The notes under the pieces are model-generated. The model saw only the letters and a program-made list of their open reading frames with translations. It had not been told where the DNA came from and made no database searches. A stretch of 64,000 bases of DNA from the NCBI RefSeq assembly GCF_964656455.1, contig NC_135720.1, positions 52,044,598-52,108,597 of the forward strand. The letters run 5' to 3'. The DNA comes from Halichoerus grypus (taxonomy: Eukaryota; Chordata; Mammalia; Carnivora; Phocidae). The position numbers were made by a program, and so were the translations under genes. Positions 24,686 to 36,470 of this stretch are shown here, one piece after another (the first letter of the stretch is position 1; each line of letters starts with the position of its first letter).

Positions 24686-24796
24686 GGGCCCCTAAATAGC
24701 TCAGCCAGTAGAACATGCGACTCTTGATCTCAGGGTCATGAGTTCGAGCCCCACAGTGAGCATAAAGCGTACACTGAACACACACACACACACGCC
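24686..24796 (+). mobile_element. Short CAN SINE with (AC)n tail
   Basis: Old head GGGCCCCTAAATAGCTCAG. The A tail has been replaced by a CACACA run (24779-24793). Confidence 0.85.
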
Positions 24797-25017
24797 CATA
24801 TTGCTAAGTGAAATATGTCAGACAAAAAAAAAGACAAATGCTGTATTTTCTCACTTTTATGCAGAATTCTAAAAAAGTCAAATTTGTAGAATGGTGATTA
24901 CTGGGGGCTGGGGGCAATGGCAAGATATTGGTCAAAGAATACAAACTGCCAGCTATAGGATGAATAAGTTCTGGAGATCTAATGCACAGCATGAGGACTA
25001 AAATTAACCATATTGTG

Positions 25018-25215
25018 GGGCGCCTGGGTGGCTCGGTCGGTTAAGTGGCTGCCTTCAGCTCAGGTCATGATCTCCGGGTACTGGGATTGACGCCCCCATC
25101 AGGCTTCCTGCTCAGTGGGGAGTCTGCTTCTCTCTCTCTCTCTGTCCCTCTGCCCCTCCCCCCACTGCTCACTCTAATAAATAAATAAAATCTTAAAAAA
25201 ATAAAAAATAAAAAA
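25018..25215 (+). mobile_element. CAN SINE in old L1
   Basis: Flanked by AAAATTAACCATATTGT (25000-25016) and AAAATTAACAGTATTGT (25216-25232). Confidence 0.94.
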
Positions 25216-28200
25216 TAAAATTAACAGTATTGTATTATAAACAGTATGGAGGATCCTCAAAAAGTTAAAAATAGAGGTACCCTATAACCCAGTAATTGCA
25301 CTATTAGGTATTTATCCAAAGGTTACAAACATAGTGATTCAAAGGGGCACATGTACCCCAATGTTTATAGCCCCAATGTCCACAATAGCCAAACTATGGA
25401 AAGAACCAGATGTCCATCAACAGATGAATGGATAAAGAAGATGTGGTGTATATATACAATGGAATATTACTCAGCCATCAAAAAGAATGAAATCTTGGCA
25501 TTTACAATGACATAGATGGAATTAGAGGGTATTATGCTAAGTGAAACAAGTCAGAGAAAGGCAATTATCATATGATTTCATTCATATGTAGAATTTAAGA
25601 AATAAAACTGATGAATATAGCATAAGGAAAGGAAAAATAAGACAGAAACAGAGCGGGTGACAAACCATAAGAGACTTTTTTTTTTAATTTTATTTTATTA
25701 TGTTGTTAATCACCATACATTACATCATTAGTTTTTGATGTAGTGTTCCATGATTCACTGTTTGCGTATAACACCCGGTGCTCCATTCACTACAGGCCCT
25801 CTTTAATACCCATCACCAGGCTAACCCATCCCCCCACCCCCTTCCCCTCTAGAACCCTCAGTTTGTTTCTGAGTCCATCGTCTCTCATGGTTTGTCTCCC
25901 CGTCCAATTCCCCCCCTTCATTTTTCCCTTCCTACTATCTTCTTTTTTTTTTTTTTTTAACATATATTGTATTATATGTTTCAGAGGTACAGGTCTGTGA
26001 TTCAACAGTCTTACACAACTCAAAGGCTCACCATAGCACATATCCTCCCCAATGTCTATCACCCAGCCACCCCATCCCTCCCACCCCCCACCACTCCAGC
26101 AACCCTCAGTTTGTTTCCTGAGATTAAGAATTCCTCATATCAGTGAGAACGTATGATACATGTCTTTCTATGAGTGACTTATTTCGCTCAGCATAATACC
26201 CTCCAGTTCCATCCACATCGTTGCAAATGGCAAGATTTCAGTCCTTTTGATGGCTGCATTTTATTCCATTGTATATATATACCATCTCTTCTTTATCCAT
26301 TCATCTGTCGATGGACATCTTGGCTTTTTCCATAGTTTGGCTATTGTGGACATTGCTGCTATGAACATTGGGGTGCACGTACCCCTTCAGATCACTACAT
26401 TTGTATCTTTGGGGTAAATACCCAGTAATGCAATTGCTGGGTCGTAGGGTAGCTCTATTTTCAACTTTTTGAGGAAACTCCATACTGTTTTCCAGAGTGG
26501 CTGCACCAGCTTGCATTCCCACCAACAGTGTAGGAGGGTTCCCCTTTCTCCGCATCCTCGCCAACATCTGTCGTTTCCTGACTTGTTAATTTTAGCCATT
26601 CTGACTGGTGTGAGGTGGTATCTCATCAAGGTTTTGATTTGGATTTCCCTGATGCCGAGTGATGTTGAGCACTTTTTCATGTGTCTGTTGGCCATTTGGA
26701 TGTCTTCTTTGCAAAAATGTCTGTTCATGTCTTCTGCCCATTTCTTGATCAGATCATTTGTTCTTTGGGTGTTGAGTTTGATAAGTTCTTTATAGATTTT
26801 GGATACTAGCCCTTTATCTGATATGTCATCTGCAAATATCTTCTCCCATTCTGTTGGTTGTCTTTTGGTTTTGTCGACTATTTCCTTTGCTGTGCAAAAG
26901 CTTTTTATCTTGATGAAGTCCCAATAGTTCATTTCTGCCCTTGCTTCCCTTGCCTTTGGCGATGTTTCTAGGAAGAAGTTGCTGTGGCTGAGGTCGAAGA
27001 GGTTGATGCCTGTGTTCTCCTCTAGGATTTTGATGGATTCCTGTCTCACATTTAGGTCTTTCAACCATCTGAGTCTATTTTTGTGTGTGGTGTAAGGAAA
27101 TGGTCCAGTTTCATTCTTCTGCATGTGGCTGTCCCATTTTCCCAACACCATTTGTGGAAGAGACTGTCTTTTTTCCATTGGACATTCTTTCCTGCTTTGT
27201 CGAAGATTAGTTGACCATAGAGTTGAGGGTCCATTTCTGGGCTCTCTATTCGGTTCCATTGATCTATGTGTCTGTTCTTGTGCCAGTACCGTACTCTCTT
27301 GATGATGACAGCTTTGTAATAGAGCTTGAAGTCTGGAATTGTGATGCCACCAGCTTTGCTTTTCTTTTTCAACATTCCTCTGGCTATTCGGGTTCTTTTC
27401 TAGTTCCATACAAATTTTAGGATTATTTGTTTCATTTCTTTGAAAAAAGTGGATGGTATTTTGATAGGGATTGCATTAAATGTGTAGCTTTCTCTGGGTA
27501 GCATTGACATCTTCACAATACTTGTTCTTCCAATCCATGAGCATGGAACTTTTTTCCATTTCTTTGTGTCTTCCTTGATTTCTTTCATGACTATTTTATA
27601 GTTTTCTGAGTAGAGATTCTTTGCCTCTTTGGTTAGATTTATTCCTAGGTATCTTATGGTTTTGGGTGCAATTGTAAATGGGATTGACTCTTTAATTTCT
27701 CTTTCTTCTGTCTTGTTGTTGGTGTATAGAAATGCCACTGACTTCTGTGCATTGATTTTATATCCTGCCACTTTACTGAATTCCTGTATGAGTTCTAGCA
27801 GTTTTGGGGTGGAGTCTTTTGGGTTTTCCACATAAACTATCATATCATCTGCAAAGAGTGAGAGTTTGACTTCTCTTTGCCAATTCAGATGCCTTTTATT
27901 TCTTTCTGTTGTCTGATAGCTGAGGCTAGGACTTCTAGTACTATGTTGAATACCAGTGGTGATAATGGACATCCCTGCTGTGTTCCTGACCTTAGGGGGA
28001 AAGCTCTCAGTTTTTCCCCATTGAGAATGATATTCGCTGTGGGTTTTTCATAAATGGCTTTTATGATATTGAGGTATGTACCCTCTATCCCTATACTCTT
28101 AAGAGTTTTGATCAAGAAAGGATGCTGTACTTTGTCAAATGCTTTTTATGCATCTATTGAGAGGATCATATGGTTCTTGTTCTTTCTTTTATTAATGTAT

Positions 28201-29460
28201 TGTATCACATTGATTGATTTGCGGATATTGAACCAACCTTGCAGCCCAGGAATAAATCCCACTTGGCTGTGGTGAATAATCCTTTTAATGTACTGCTGGA
28301 TCCTATTGGCTAGTATTTTGGTGAGAATTTTTGCATCCATGTTCATCAGGGATATTGGCCTGTAATTCTCCTTTTTGATGGGGTCTTTGTCGGATTTTGG
28401 GATCAAGGTAATGCTGGCCTCATAAAATGAGTTTGGAAGTTTTCCTTCCATTTCTATTTTTTGGAACAGTTTCAGAAGAATAGGTATTAGTTCTTCTTTA
28501 AATGTTTGGTAGAATTCCCCTGGGAAGCCATCTTGCCCTGGGCTCTTGTTTGTTGGGAGATTTTTGATGACTGCTTCAATTTCCTTAGTGGTTATAGGTC
28601 TGTTCAGGTTTTCTATTTCTTCCTGGTTCAGTTTTGGTAGTTGATACATCTCTGGGAATGCATCCATTTCTTCCAGATTATCTAATTTCCTGGCATAGAG
28701 TTGCTCGTAATATGTTCTTATAATTGTTTGTATTTCTTTGGTGTTGGTTGTGATCTCTCCTCTTTCATTCATGATTTCATTTATTTGCGTCATTTCTCTT
28801 TTCTTTTTGATAAGTCTGGCCAGGGGTTTATCAATCTTATTCATTCTTTCAAAGAACCAGCTCCTAGTTTCGTTGATCTGTTCTACTGTTCTTTTGGTTT
28901 CTATTTCATTGATTTCTGCTCTGACCTTTATTATTTCTCTTCTCCTGCTGGGTTTAGGCTTTATTTGCTGTTCTTTCTACAGCTCCTTTAGGTGTAGGGT
29001 TAGGTTGTATATTTGAGACCTTTCTTGTTTCTTGAGAAAGGCTTCTATTGCTATATACTTTCCTCTTAGGACCGCCTTTGCTGCATCCCAAAGATTTTGA
29101 ACAGTTGTGTTTTCATTTTCATTGGTTTCCATGAATTTTTTTAATTCTTTAATTTCCTGGTTGACCCATTCATTCTTTAGTAGGATGCTCTTTAGCCTCC
29201 ATGTATTTGAGTTCTTTCTGACTTTCCTCTTGTGATTGAGTTCTAGTTTCAAAGCATTGTGGTCCAAAAATATGCAGGGAATGATCCCAATCTTTTGGTA
29301 CTGGTTGAGACCTGATTTGTGACCTAGGATGTGATCTATTCTGGAGAATGTTCCATGGGCACTAGAGAAGAATGTGTATTCTGTTGCTTTGGGATGGAAT
29401 GTTCTGAATATATCTGTGAAGTCCATTTGGTCCAGTGTGTCATTTAAAGTCTTTATTTCC

Positions 29461-29656
29461 AGGTGCCTGGGTGGCTCAGTTGGTTAAGCGACTGCCTTCA
29501 GCTCAGGTTATGATCCTGGAGTCCCAGGATCAAGTCCCACATCAGGCCCCCTGGTCAGCGGGGAGTCTGCTTCTCCCTCTGACCTTCCCCCCTCTCCTGC
29601 TCTCTCTCTCTCTCACTCTCTCTCTCAAATAAATAAATAAAATATTTTTTTAAAAA
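29461..29656 (+). mobile_element. CAN SINE in L1 ORF2
   Basis: Target duplication AAAGTCTTTATTTCC / AAAGTATTTATTTCC. It breaks the endonuclease domain of the minus-strand L1. Confidence 0.95.
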
Positions 29657-30130
29657 AAGTATTTATTTCCTTGCTGATCTTTTGCTTAGATGATCTGTCC
29701 ATTTCAGTGAGGGGGTTGTTAAAGTCCCCTACTATTATTGTATTGTTGTCGATGTGTTTCTTTGCTTTTGTTATTAATTGGCTTATATAATTGGCTGCTC
29801 CCATGTTAGGGGCATAGATATTTACAATTGTTAGATCTTCTTGTTGGATAGACCCTTTAAGTATGATATAGTGTCCTTCCTCATCTCTTATTATAGTCTT
29901 TGGTTTAAAATCTAATTTGTCTGATATAAGGATTGCCACCCCAGCTTTCTTTTGCTGTCCATTAGCATGGTAAATGGTTTTCCACCCCCTCACTTTCAAT
30001 CTGGAGGTGTCTTTGGGTCTAAAATGAGTCTATCGCAGACAGCATATCAGTGGGGCTTGTTTTTTTTATCCAATCTGATACCCTGTGTCTTTTGACTGGG
30101 GCATTTGGCCCATTTACATTCAGGATAACT

Positions 30131-30345
30131 TTTTTTTTTTTTTTAATTTTTTTTTTTTTTTTTAAGATTTTATTTATTTGCGAGAGAGAGAATGAGAGAC
30201 AGAGAGCATGAGAGGGAGGAGGGTCAGAGGGAGAAGCAGACTCCCTGCCGAACAGGGAGCCCGATGCGGGACTCGATCCCGGGACTCCAGGATCATGACC
30301 TGAGCTGAAGGCAGTCGCTTAACCAACTGAGCCACCCAGGCACCC
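30131..30345 (-). mobile_element. CAN SINE near L1 ORF2 start
   Basis: Target duplication CAGGATAAC (30121-30129 and 30346-30354). Double T tract at the tail. Confidence 0.95.
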
Positions 30346-30462
30346 CAGGATAACTATTGAAAGATATGAATTTAGTGCCACTGTATTGCCTATAAGGTGA
30401 CTGTTACTGTATACTGTCTCTGTTTCCTTCTGGTCTATGTTACTTTTAGCCTCTCTCTTTGC

Positions 30463-31350
30463 TTAGAGGACCCCTTTCAATATTTCTTGTAGGGCTGGTT
30501 TCATGTTTGCAAATTCCTTTAGTTTTTGTTTGTCCTGGAAGCTTTTTATCTCTCCTTCTATTTTCAATGACAGCCTAGCTGGATATAGTATTCTTGGCTG
30601 CATATTTTTCTCATTTAGTGCTCTGAATATATCATGCCAGTCCTTTCTGGCCTGCCAGGTCTCTGTGGATAGGTCTGTTGCCAATCTAATGTTTCTACCA
30701 TTGTAGGTTACAGACCTCTTGTCCCAAGCTGCTTTCAGGATTTTCTCTTTGTCTCTGAGACTCGTAAGTTTTACTATTAGATGTTGGGGTGTTGACCTAT
30801 TTTTATTGATTTTGAGGGGGGTTCTCTGTGCCTCCTGGATTTTGATGCTTGTTTCCTTCCCTAAATTAGGGAAGTTCTCCGTTATAATTTGCTCCAATAT
30901 ACCTTCTGCCCCCCTCTCTCTTTCTTCTTCTTCTGGGATCCCAATTATTCTAATATTGTTTTGTCTTATGGTATCACTTATCTCTCGAATTCTGCCCTTG
31001 TGATCCAGTAGTTGTTTATCTCTCTTTTTCTCAGCTTCTTTATTTTCCAACATTTGGTCTTCTTTATCACTAATTCTCTCTTCTGCCTCATTTATCCTAG
31101 CAGTTAGAGCCTCCATTTTTTATTGCACCTCATTAATAGCCTTTTTGATTTCGACCTGGTTAGATTTTAGTTCTTTTATTTCTCCAGAAAGGGTTTCTTC
31201 CATGCTTTTTTCAAGCCCAGCTAGTATCTTTATAATCATCATTCTGAACTCTAGTTCCGACATCTTACTAATGTCCATATTGATTAGGTCCCTGGCAGTC
31301 GGTACTGCCTCTTGTTCTTTTTTTTGAGGTGATTTTTTCTGTCTTGTCAT
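30463..31350 (-). pseudogene. L1 ORF1, single in-frame stop
   Basis: About 295 codons in one frame, with one TAA (31122-31120) after residue 76, inside the coiled-coil trimerisation region; two codons later an ATG reopens the frame. Downstream residues show the usual ORF1 RNA-recognition core (IRIIGIPEEEERERGAE) and C-terminal domain (WHDIFRALNEKNMQPRILYPARLS). The L1 at 9391-16830 has the same TAA at the same place. Confidence 0.85.
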
Positions 31351-33609
31351 TTTGTCCAGAGGAGAATAGATGAATGAGAGAACAAAATGCTAACAGGGTA
31401 ACAATGACCCCAGAAAAATATACACTAAACAAATCAGAAGAGACCTGAAACCAGGGGAAAGGAAAGGGAAAGAAAGAAAAAAGAAAAAAAAAGAAAAAGA
31501 TTAAAAAAAAGAATATGATCAAATATGATCAGGCTGGTGAATAGATCAGTGCCACACACTAGATTTTGGGCGTATTTTGGTCTGTTAGAAGAAAGCGCCT
31601 CCCAAAATTTTAAAGAAAGAAAAACTTATATATGTACAAAAATAAGGGTAAATACAATGAAGGGATAGAATACGACTGTAAAGATGAAAATTATAAAAGA
31701 TTTTATAAAAGGAATTGATATGGTAAGAAGCTGGTTGAAAAAAGAAAGAAGAGAAATTTAAAAAAGGGGGGGGTAGAGAATGTGATCAGGCAGGAGACTA
31801 GAACAAAGCCATACACTAGAGATTTAGGGTATATTTTGGTCTGTTAGAAGCAACTGTATCCCAAAATTTTAAAGAGAGAACAACTTATATATATACCAAA
31901 AATAAGGTTAACTACTATGAAGGGATAGAATATGACAATTCCAGAAAGTGGTCGCTTTTCTGTTCAGAGAGCTGCTGCTATTCTTTTCTTCGATCTCCTG
32001 TTGAGTTCATAGGTGTTCAGAATGGTTTGATACCTATCTAGCTGAATTCCTGGGACCAGACGAAATTTAGGTCTCCTACTCCTCTGCCATCTTGCTCCTC
32101 CTCAAGAGACTTTTAATCATAGGAAACAAACTGAGGGTTGCTGGAGGGGAGTGGGGTGGGAGTATGGGGTAACTGGGTGATGGGCATTAAGGAGGGCACT
32201 TGATGGAATGAGCACTGGGTGTTATATGCAACTGATGAATCTCTAAATTCTACTTCTGAAACTAATATACTATATGTTAATTAAATTGAATTTAAATAAA
32301 AATTTTTTAAAATACTGTATTATATACTCAAAAGTAGTTAAGACAGTAGATCTTAAATGTTTTCACCACAAAAAAAAAATGGTAATTATGTGAGGGGATA
32401 GAGATATTAACTAACCTTATTGTGGTAATCATTTTGTAATACATGAGTATCAAATTATCACATTGTATCCCTTGAATTATAATTTCTCAGTAAGCTTAGA
32501 GAAAAAATAAAATCATAAATCTTACTTTCCAAAATCAACAAACCTAAAAATAAAGTTCTGCTTTCACTAAAAAAAAAAAAAAACAAAAACTAGTAGCCCA
32601 AGTTTTCCTTCTCTGATACTTGGCATATCAGTGTTTATTTTTAGAAGAAATAGGTCTCACAACTACATGGTCAATTAATCTTTGACAAAGCAGGAAAGAA
32701 TATCCAGTCTCTCCTAAAGACAGTCTCTTCAACAAATGGTTTTGGGAAAACTGGACAGCTACATGCAAAAGAATGAAACTGGACCACTTTCTTACACCAT
32801 AAACAAAACTAAATTCAAAATGGATGAAAGACCTAAATGTGAGACAGGAAGCCATTAAAATCCTAGAGGAGAACACAGGCAGTAACCTCTTTGACAACAG
32901 CCGTAGCAACTTCTTTCTAGACAGGTCTCCTAAGGTAAGGGAAACAAAAGCAAAAATAAACTATTGGGACTTCATCAAAATAAAAAGCTTCTTCTGCACA
33001 GTGAAGGAAACAATCAACAAAACTAAAAGGCAACCTACAGAATGGGAGAAGATATTTGCAAATGATATATCTAATAAAGGGTTGGTATCCAAAATATATT
33101 AAGAACTTATCAAACAACACCCAAAATACAAAATAATACAGTTTAAAAAAATGGGCAGAAGACATGAACAGACATTTTTCCAAAGAAGACATCCAGATGG
33201 CCAACAGACACATGAAAAGATGCTCAACATCACTCAGCATCAGGGAAATACAAATCAACACTACAATGAGATAGCACCCTCACACCTGTCAGAATGGCTA
33301 AAATTAACAACACAGGAAACAACAGGTGTTGGTGAGGATGTGGAGAAAGGGGAACCCTCTTGTACTGTGGGTGGGAATTCAAACCGGTGCAGCCATTCTG
33401 AAAAACAGTATAGAGGTTCCTCAAAAAGTTAAAAACAGAACTACCTTATGATCCAGCAATAGCACTATTAGGTATTTACCCAACAATACTAATCCAAAGG
33501 GATACGTGCACCCTGATGTCTACAGCAATACTATCAACAATAGCCAAATTATGGAAAGAGTCCAAATGTCCATGGACTGATGAAGAGGTAAAGAACAGTG
33601 GTATGTACC

Positions 33610-33613
<4 letters not shown>

Positions 33614-33656
<43 letters not shown>
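33614..33656. repeat. (CA)n microsatellite in L1
   Basis: About 20 CA units at the same L1 position as the repeat at 16085. Confidence 0.93.
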
Positions 33657-33936
33657 GAATGTCACTCAGCCATAAAAAAATAATGAAATCTTGCCACTTG
33701 CAATGAGGTGGATGGAACTAGAGAGTATAATGCTAAGCAAAATAAGTCAGAGAAAGACAAATACCATATGATTTCACTCATATGTGGAATTTAAGAAACA
33801 AAAGAACATAGGGGGGAAAAAAAAGAGGCAAACCAAGAAAAAGGCTCTTAACTATAGAGAACAACTGATAGTTACCAGAGGGTACGGAGAGGGTGATGAG
33901 TTAAATAGGAGATGAGGATTAAGGAAGGTATGTGTT

Positions 33937-34132
33937 GAGACACCTGGGTGGCTCAGTCGGTTAAGCATCTGCCTTCGGCTCAGGTCATGATCCCAGGGTC
34001 CTGGGATTGAGTCCTGCATCAGGCTCCCTACTCAGGGGGGAGCCTGCCTCTCCCTCTGCCTGCTGTTCCCCCTTCTTGTGCACTCTCTCTCTAACAAATA
34101 AATAAAATCTTAAAAAAAAAAAAAAAAAAAAA
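33937..34132 (+). mobile_element. CAN SINE in L1 3' UTR
   Basis: Lies between GGAAGGTATGTG and GGAGGGCAAGTG, the duplicated L1 3' UTR phrase. Confidence 0.93.
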
Positions 34133-34316
34133 GGAGGGCAAGTGCTGTGATGAACACCAGATATTGCATGTAAGTACTGAATCACTAAATTCTACACCTG
34201 AAACTAGTATTACACTGTATGTTAACTAACTGGAATTTAAATAAAAACTTGAAAAAAAAAAAAAGAAAGAAATAGGTCTGTGGCATCTTTTCAATCTGCA
34301 AAAACTAAAGCTTTTA

Positions 34317-34762
34317 GGCAGACAGTCTCTGCTTTGCTATGCTGCCCACCACTTCCTTGCGGTGTTTTCAATAAACTTCTATCTCCTTTGTTCTGCCTCA
34401 GGTGACTTCTTTCACCGCCCACACTGCCAGTTTCCACTTGATAGGGAGAGACACCACATTTGGTGCCCCCACCTCCTGGCCGAGGTTACTCCTAGATGAG
34501 GATCCAAAGCCCCAGGGGGGACCAGCTAGACTGCCCTTGCCCAAAATGGTGAGGGATTTCCCCTCTTGCCCTTGGAAGGGATTCTTCCTTCCCTTTCCTT
34601 TCTCTCTTCGGGCTTCCAGCAGTCTAACCCAAGTACTCCTCAGACAACTGAAGGTCTCCAGCCAGGGTGGCTCCCTGGTGTGGTCTGAAGGTCTGAGGGC
34701 AAACAGGTCAGACTGCCCAAAGGACCCCTTTGTCTATCTCCTTAAAAAACAAAGAAGTAAAC
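34317..34762 (+). mobile_element. Retroposed endogenous retrovirus R-U5-leader
   Basis: The 446 bp insert begins GGCAGACAGTCTCTGC. It has AATAAA at 34370-34375, a U5-like stretch ending ACACCACA near 34458, then a primer-binding-site-like TTTGGTGCCCCC and about 300 bases of untranslated leader, and ends A-rich (TTAAAAAACAAAGAAGTAAAC). It is flanked by a perfect 17 bp repeat AAAAACTAAAGCTTTTA at 34300-34316 and 34763-34779. No U3, gag, pol or env is present. The long duplication and A-rich end fit LINE-mediated copying of a retroviral transcript better than integrase-made provirus insertion. It has no coding potential I would support. Confidence 0.75.
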
Positions 34763-34779
34763 AAAAACTAAAGCTTTTA

Positions 34780-36220
34780 TATATGTTTTACTCAGATTAC
34801 ATTAGATGTTTGGGTCTTTTTCAATGTTGAAGATTTGGCAAGCTTAAGAAACTACAGGACAAATACTACCACAAAGAAATGCTGATCTATCTACAAAAGA
34901 CTTATTCACATATGCATTAGGATTAAACAAATACAAGCTTTCATTAGACACATTTAAAACTACCTGAGAGGTCAAATCTCTTACTTACATAAGATTACAG
35001 CTACACATTAAAACTAGGGACTCTAGGTAGTAAACATTACATTTACTTACTGCTAAATAACTGTCAATTTATCAGGCAGACCCATCACTGCCAGTTCAGA
35101 AATCAAAGGAGGAAGTGTGGGAGAATACCCCTGAGAAGAGCCAAATAATTACTTAAGAGAAAAAAAAAAATGTTGTTGAATTGGCAACCAGATACATTAA
35201 TGATTAAAGGATACTTTTCACTGGATGTAAGTTCACCAATCACAGTAAGATGAGCCCTAGGGATGATACAGAGTGGGGAGGAGGGGGAAAAAAAGGACTG
35301 TATTTCTAAAAGGGAAAGGACTACAAAGAGAACAAAATAGAAAATTCATGAAAGCAATTTCATTCTGATAACCAAAAACCCAGTTAAGTAAAACATCCTG
35401 CTTGCTGGCTATGACATATAACCAAGCCCACATTTTATTTGGAAGACCATCTGTATACAAACTACAATTAGGTACACAGTACATAAGCAGTCTACGTTTT
35501 CCAAACTTTTTAGTTCTTTACTCACCTATAAACTTTTGGAAATACTGGAAGATGAAGAAAGGGTGGCCATCAAAAGGGATAATTCCTTATTAGTTCCTAT
35601 AACCATTACACTGGGCCGGCCAATCACAGTGGCCACCACAGTCACAGTCTACTTCTGAGGGAACCAGCAGAATCATGGGAGCCCTGAATGGTACCTTAGG
35701 CAGAGATCAGATCTTTACACTGGCTAGTGCCCTCCAAAAAACCTGGTATGAAAGCTCTGCTCAAACAGGGATAAAGTGATTGGGTTTCCTATCAGATTCT
35801 TACTGAGGAATTTAAACCACAGATACAGGAAGAGAATTAATAAATTGGCAGGACAAACCGAAGTGGAAACAGACGTGGGGGAAGGAAGAACAGAGTAAGC
35901 AAATTACATGAATGGCAGAGCACTGGAGCAAGAATCGGCAGGTACCTGCGCCTCCTGCCAGTCAAGTCATCAACACTTTCAAAACCACTGATGCAAAGCC
36001 TCAGGCTCTGGCTCTGGGAGGCCTGGCTGTGTAACAGAGATGCCCTTCACTGTTATTTGCATATGCAGTCTTATTCTAAATCTCTATTTCTTTCCGTAAT
36101 CTAAATGAATCCCTAGTCCATTTAACCAAAAGATGTTAATGTGATGACAGCATTTTTCTTTCTATAAAAATAAAACTATGTAAGTATAATCTAAAGTGCT
36201 TTTTGAAAAGTAAAATTACT
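34780..36220. other. Intronic, unique
   Basis: No gene or clear repeat recognised. Confidence 0.4.
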
Positions 36221-36235
36221 TCGATTAGAGTTTTT

Positions 36236-36455
36236 ATTTTTTTTTTATTTTTTTTTTTTATTTTTAAAGATTTTTTATTTATTTATTTGAGAGAGAGCGA
36301 ATGAGAGAGAGCAAGCACATGAGAGGGGGAGGGTCAGAGGGAGAAGCAGACTCCCTGCCGAGCAGGGAGCCCGATGCGGGACTCGATCCCGGGACTCCAG
36401 GATCATGACCTGAGCCGAAGGCAGTCGCTTAACCAACTGAGCCACCCAGGCGCCC
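36236..36455 (-). mobile_element. CAN SINE
   Basis: Perfect target duplication TCGATTAGAGTTTTT (36221-36235 and 36456-36470). Double T tract at the tail. Confidence 0.96.
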
Positions 36456-36470
36456 TCGATTAGAGTTTTT

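Larger units (their letters stand above)
25680..32103 (-). mobile_element. Full-length L1, mildly damaged
   Basis: Flanked by a perfect duplication AAGAGACTTTT (25669-25679 and 32104-32114). The 5' end at 32103 keeps AGCAAGATGGCAGAGGAG, so it is not truncated. ORF1 begins at 31350 (MTRQKKSPQKKEQEAV), covers the coiled coil, meets one in-frame TAA at 31122-31120, reopens at ATG 31116 and runs 217 codons to 30463 with the RNA-binding region. ORF2 is in several frames. The endonuclease part near 29625-29999 and 28977-29426 is split by the SINE at 29461. The RT domain includes [19 protein letters not shown] (28146-28844) and FADD at about 27855-27844. The Cys-rich C-terminal zinc-knuckle-like region ([18 protein letters not shown]) lies in the 340-codon frame 26387-27409. 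The 3' UTR is 25680-26160. It lies in the same sense as AFG1L. Confidence 0.93.
25240..32312 (+). mobile_element. 5'-truncated L1, split by a full-length L1
   Basis: ORF2 end and 3' UTR only: 25240-25679 and 32104-32312. Contains ACTATTAGGTATTTATCC, the intact GTGGTGTATATATACAATGG site and a 3' UTR ending in an A-rich tail. Target duplication TATTGTATTATA (25228-25239) versus TACTGTATTATA (32313-32324). Confidence 0.88.
24797..32510 (+). mobile_element. Old L1 3' end, host of a nested cluster
   Basis: The left half (24797-25017) reads an L1 3' landmark series (TGCTAAGTGAAATATGTCAGAC, TGGTGATTACTGGGGGCTGG). The right half resumes at 32325 (CTCAAAAGTAGTTAAGACAGTAGATC) and ends near 32510. A SINE (25018-25215) and a younger L1 (25240-32312) were inserted between. 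Removing them restores ATATTGTATTATATACTC. Confidence 0.82.
32642..34262 (+). mobile_element. 5'-truncated L1 (1.6 kb)
   Basis: Holds the ORF2 C-terminal third: an open piece at 32824-33102 ([21 protein letters not shown]) and the zinc-knuckle region near 33340. It then has a (CA)n tract at the GTGGTGTATATATAC site (33614-33656), a 3' UTR and an A tail. Target duplication AGAAATAGGTCT (32645-32656) and 34267-34279. A SINE sits in its 3' UTR. Confidence 0.9.

Noticed and set aside
24494..24796. CRISPR-like array from repeated SINE units
   Set aside because: Dispersed retroposons with target duplications in a mammalian genome, not spaced direct repeats.
34402..34830. 142-codon plus-strand open frame
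   Set aside because: Lies across the retroposed retroviral leader and past its 3' duplication; leader sequence is non-coding and the frame has no domain.
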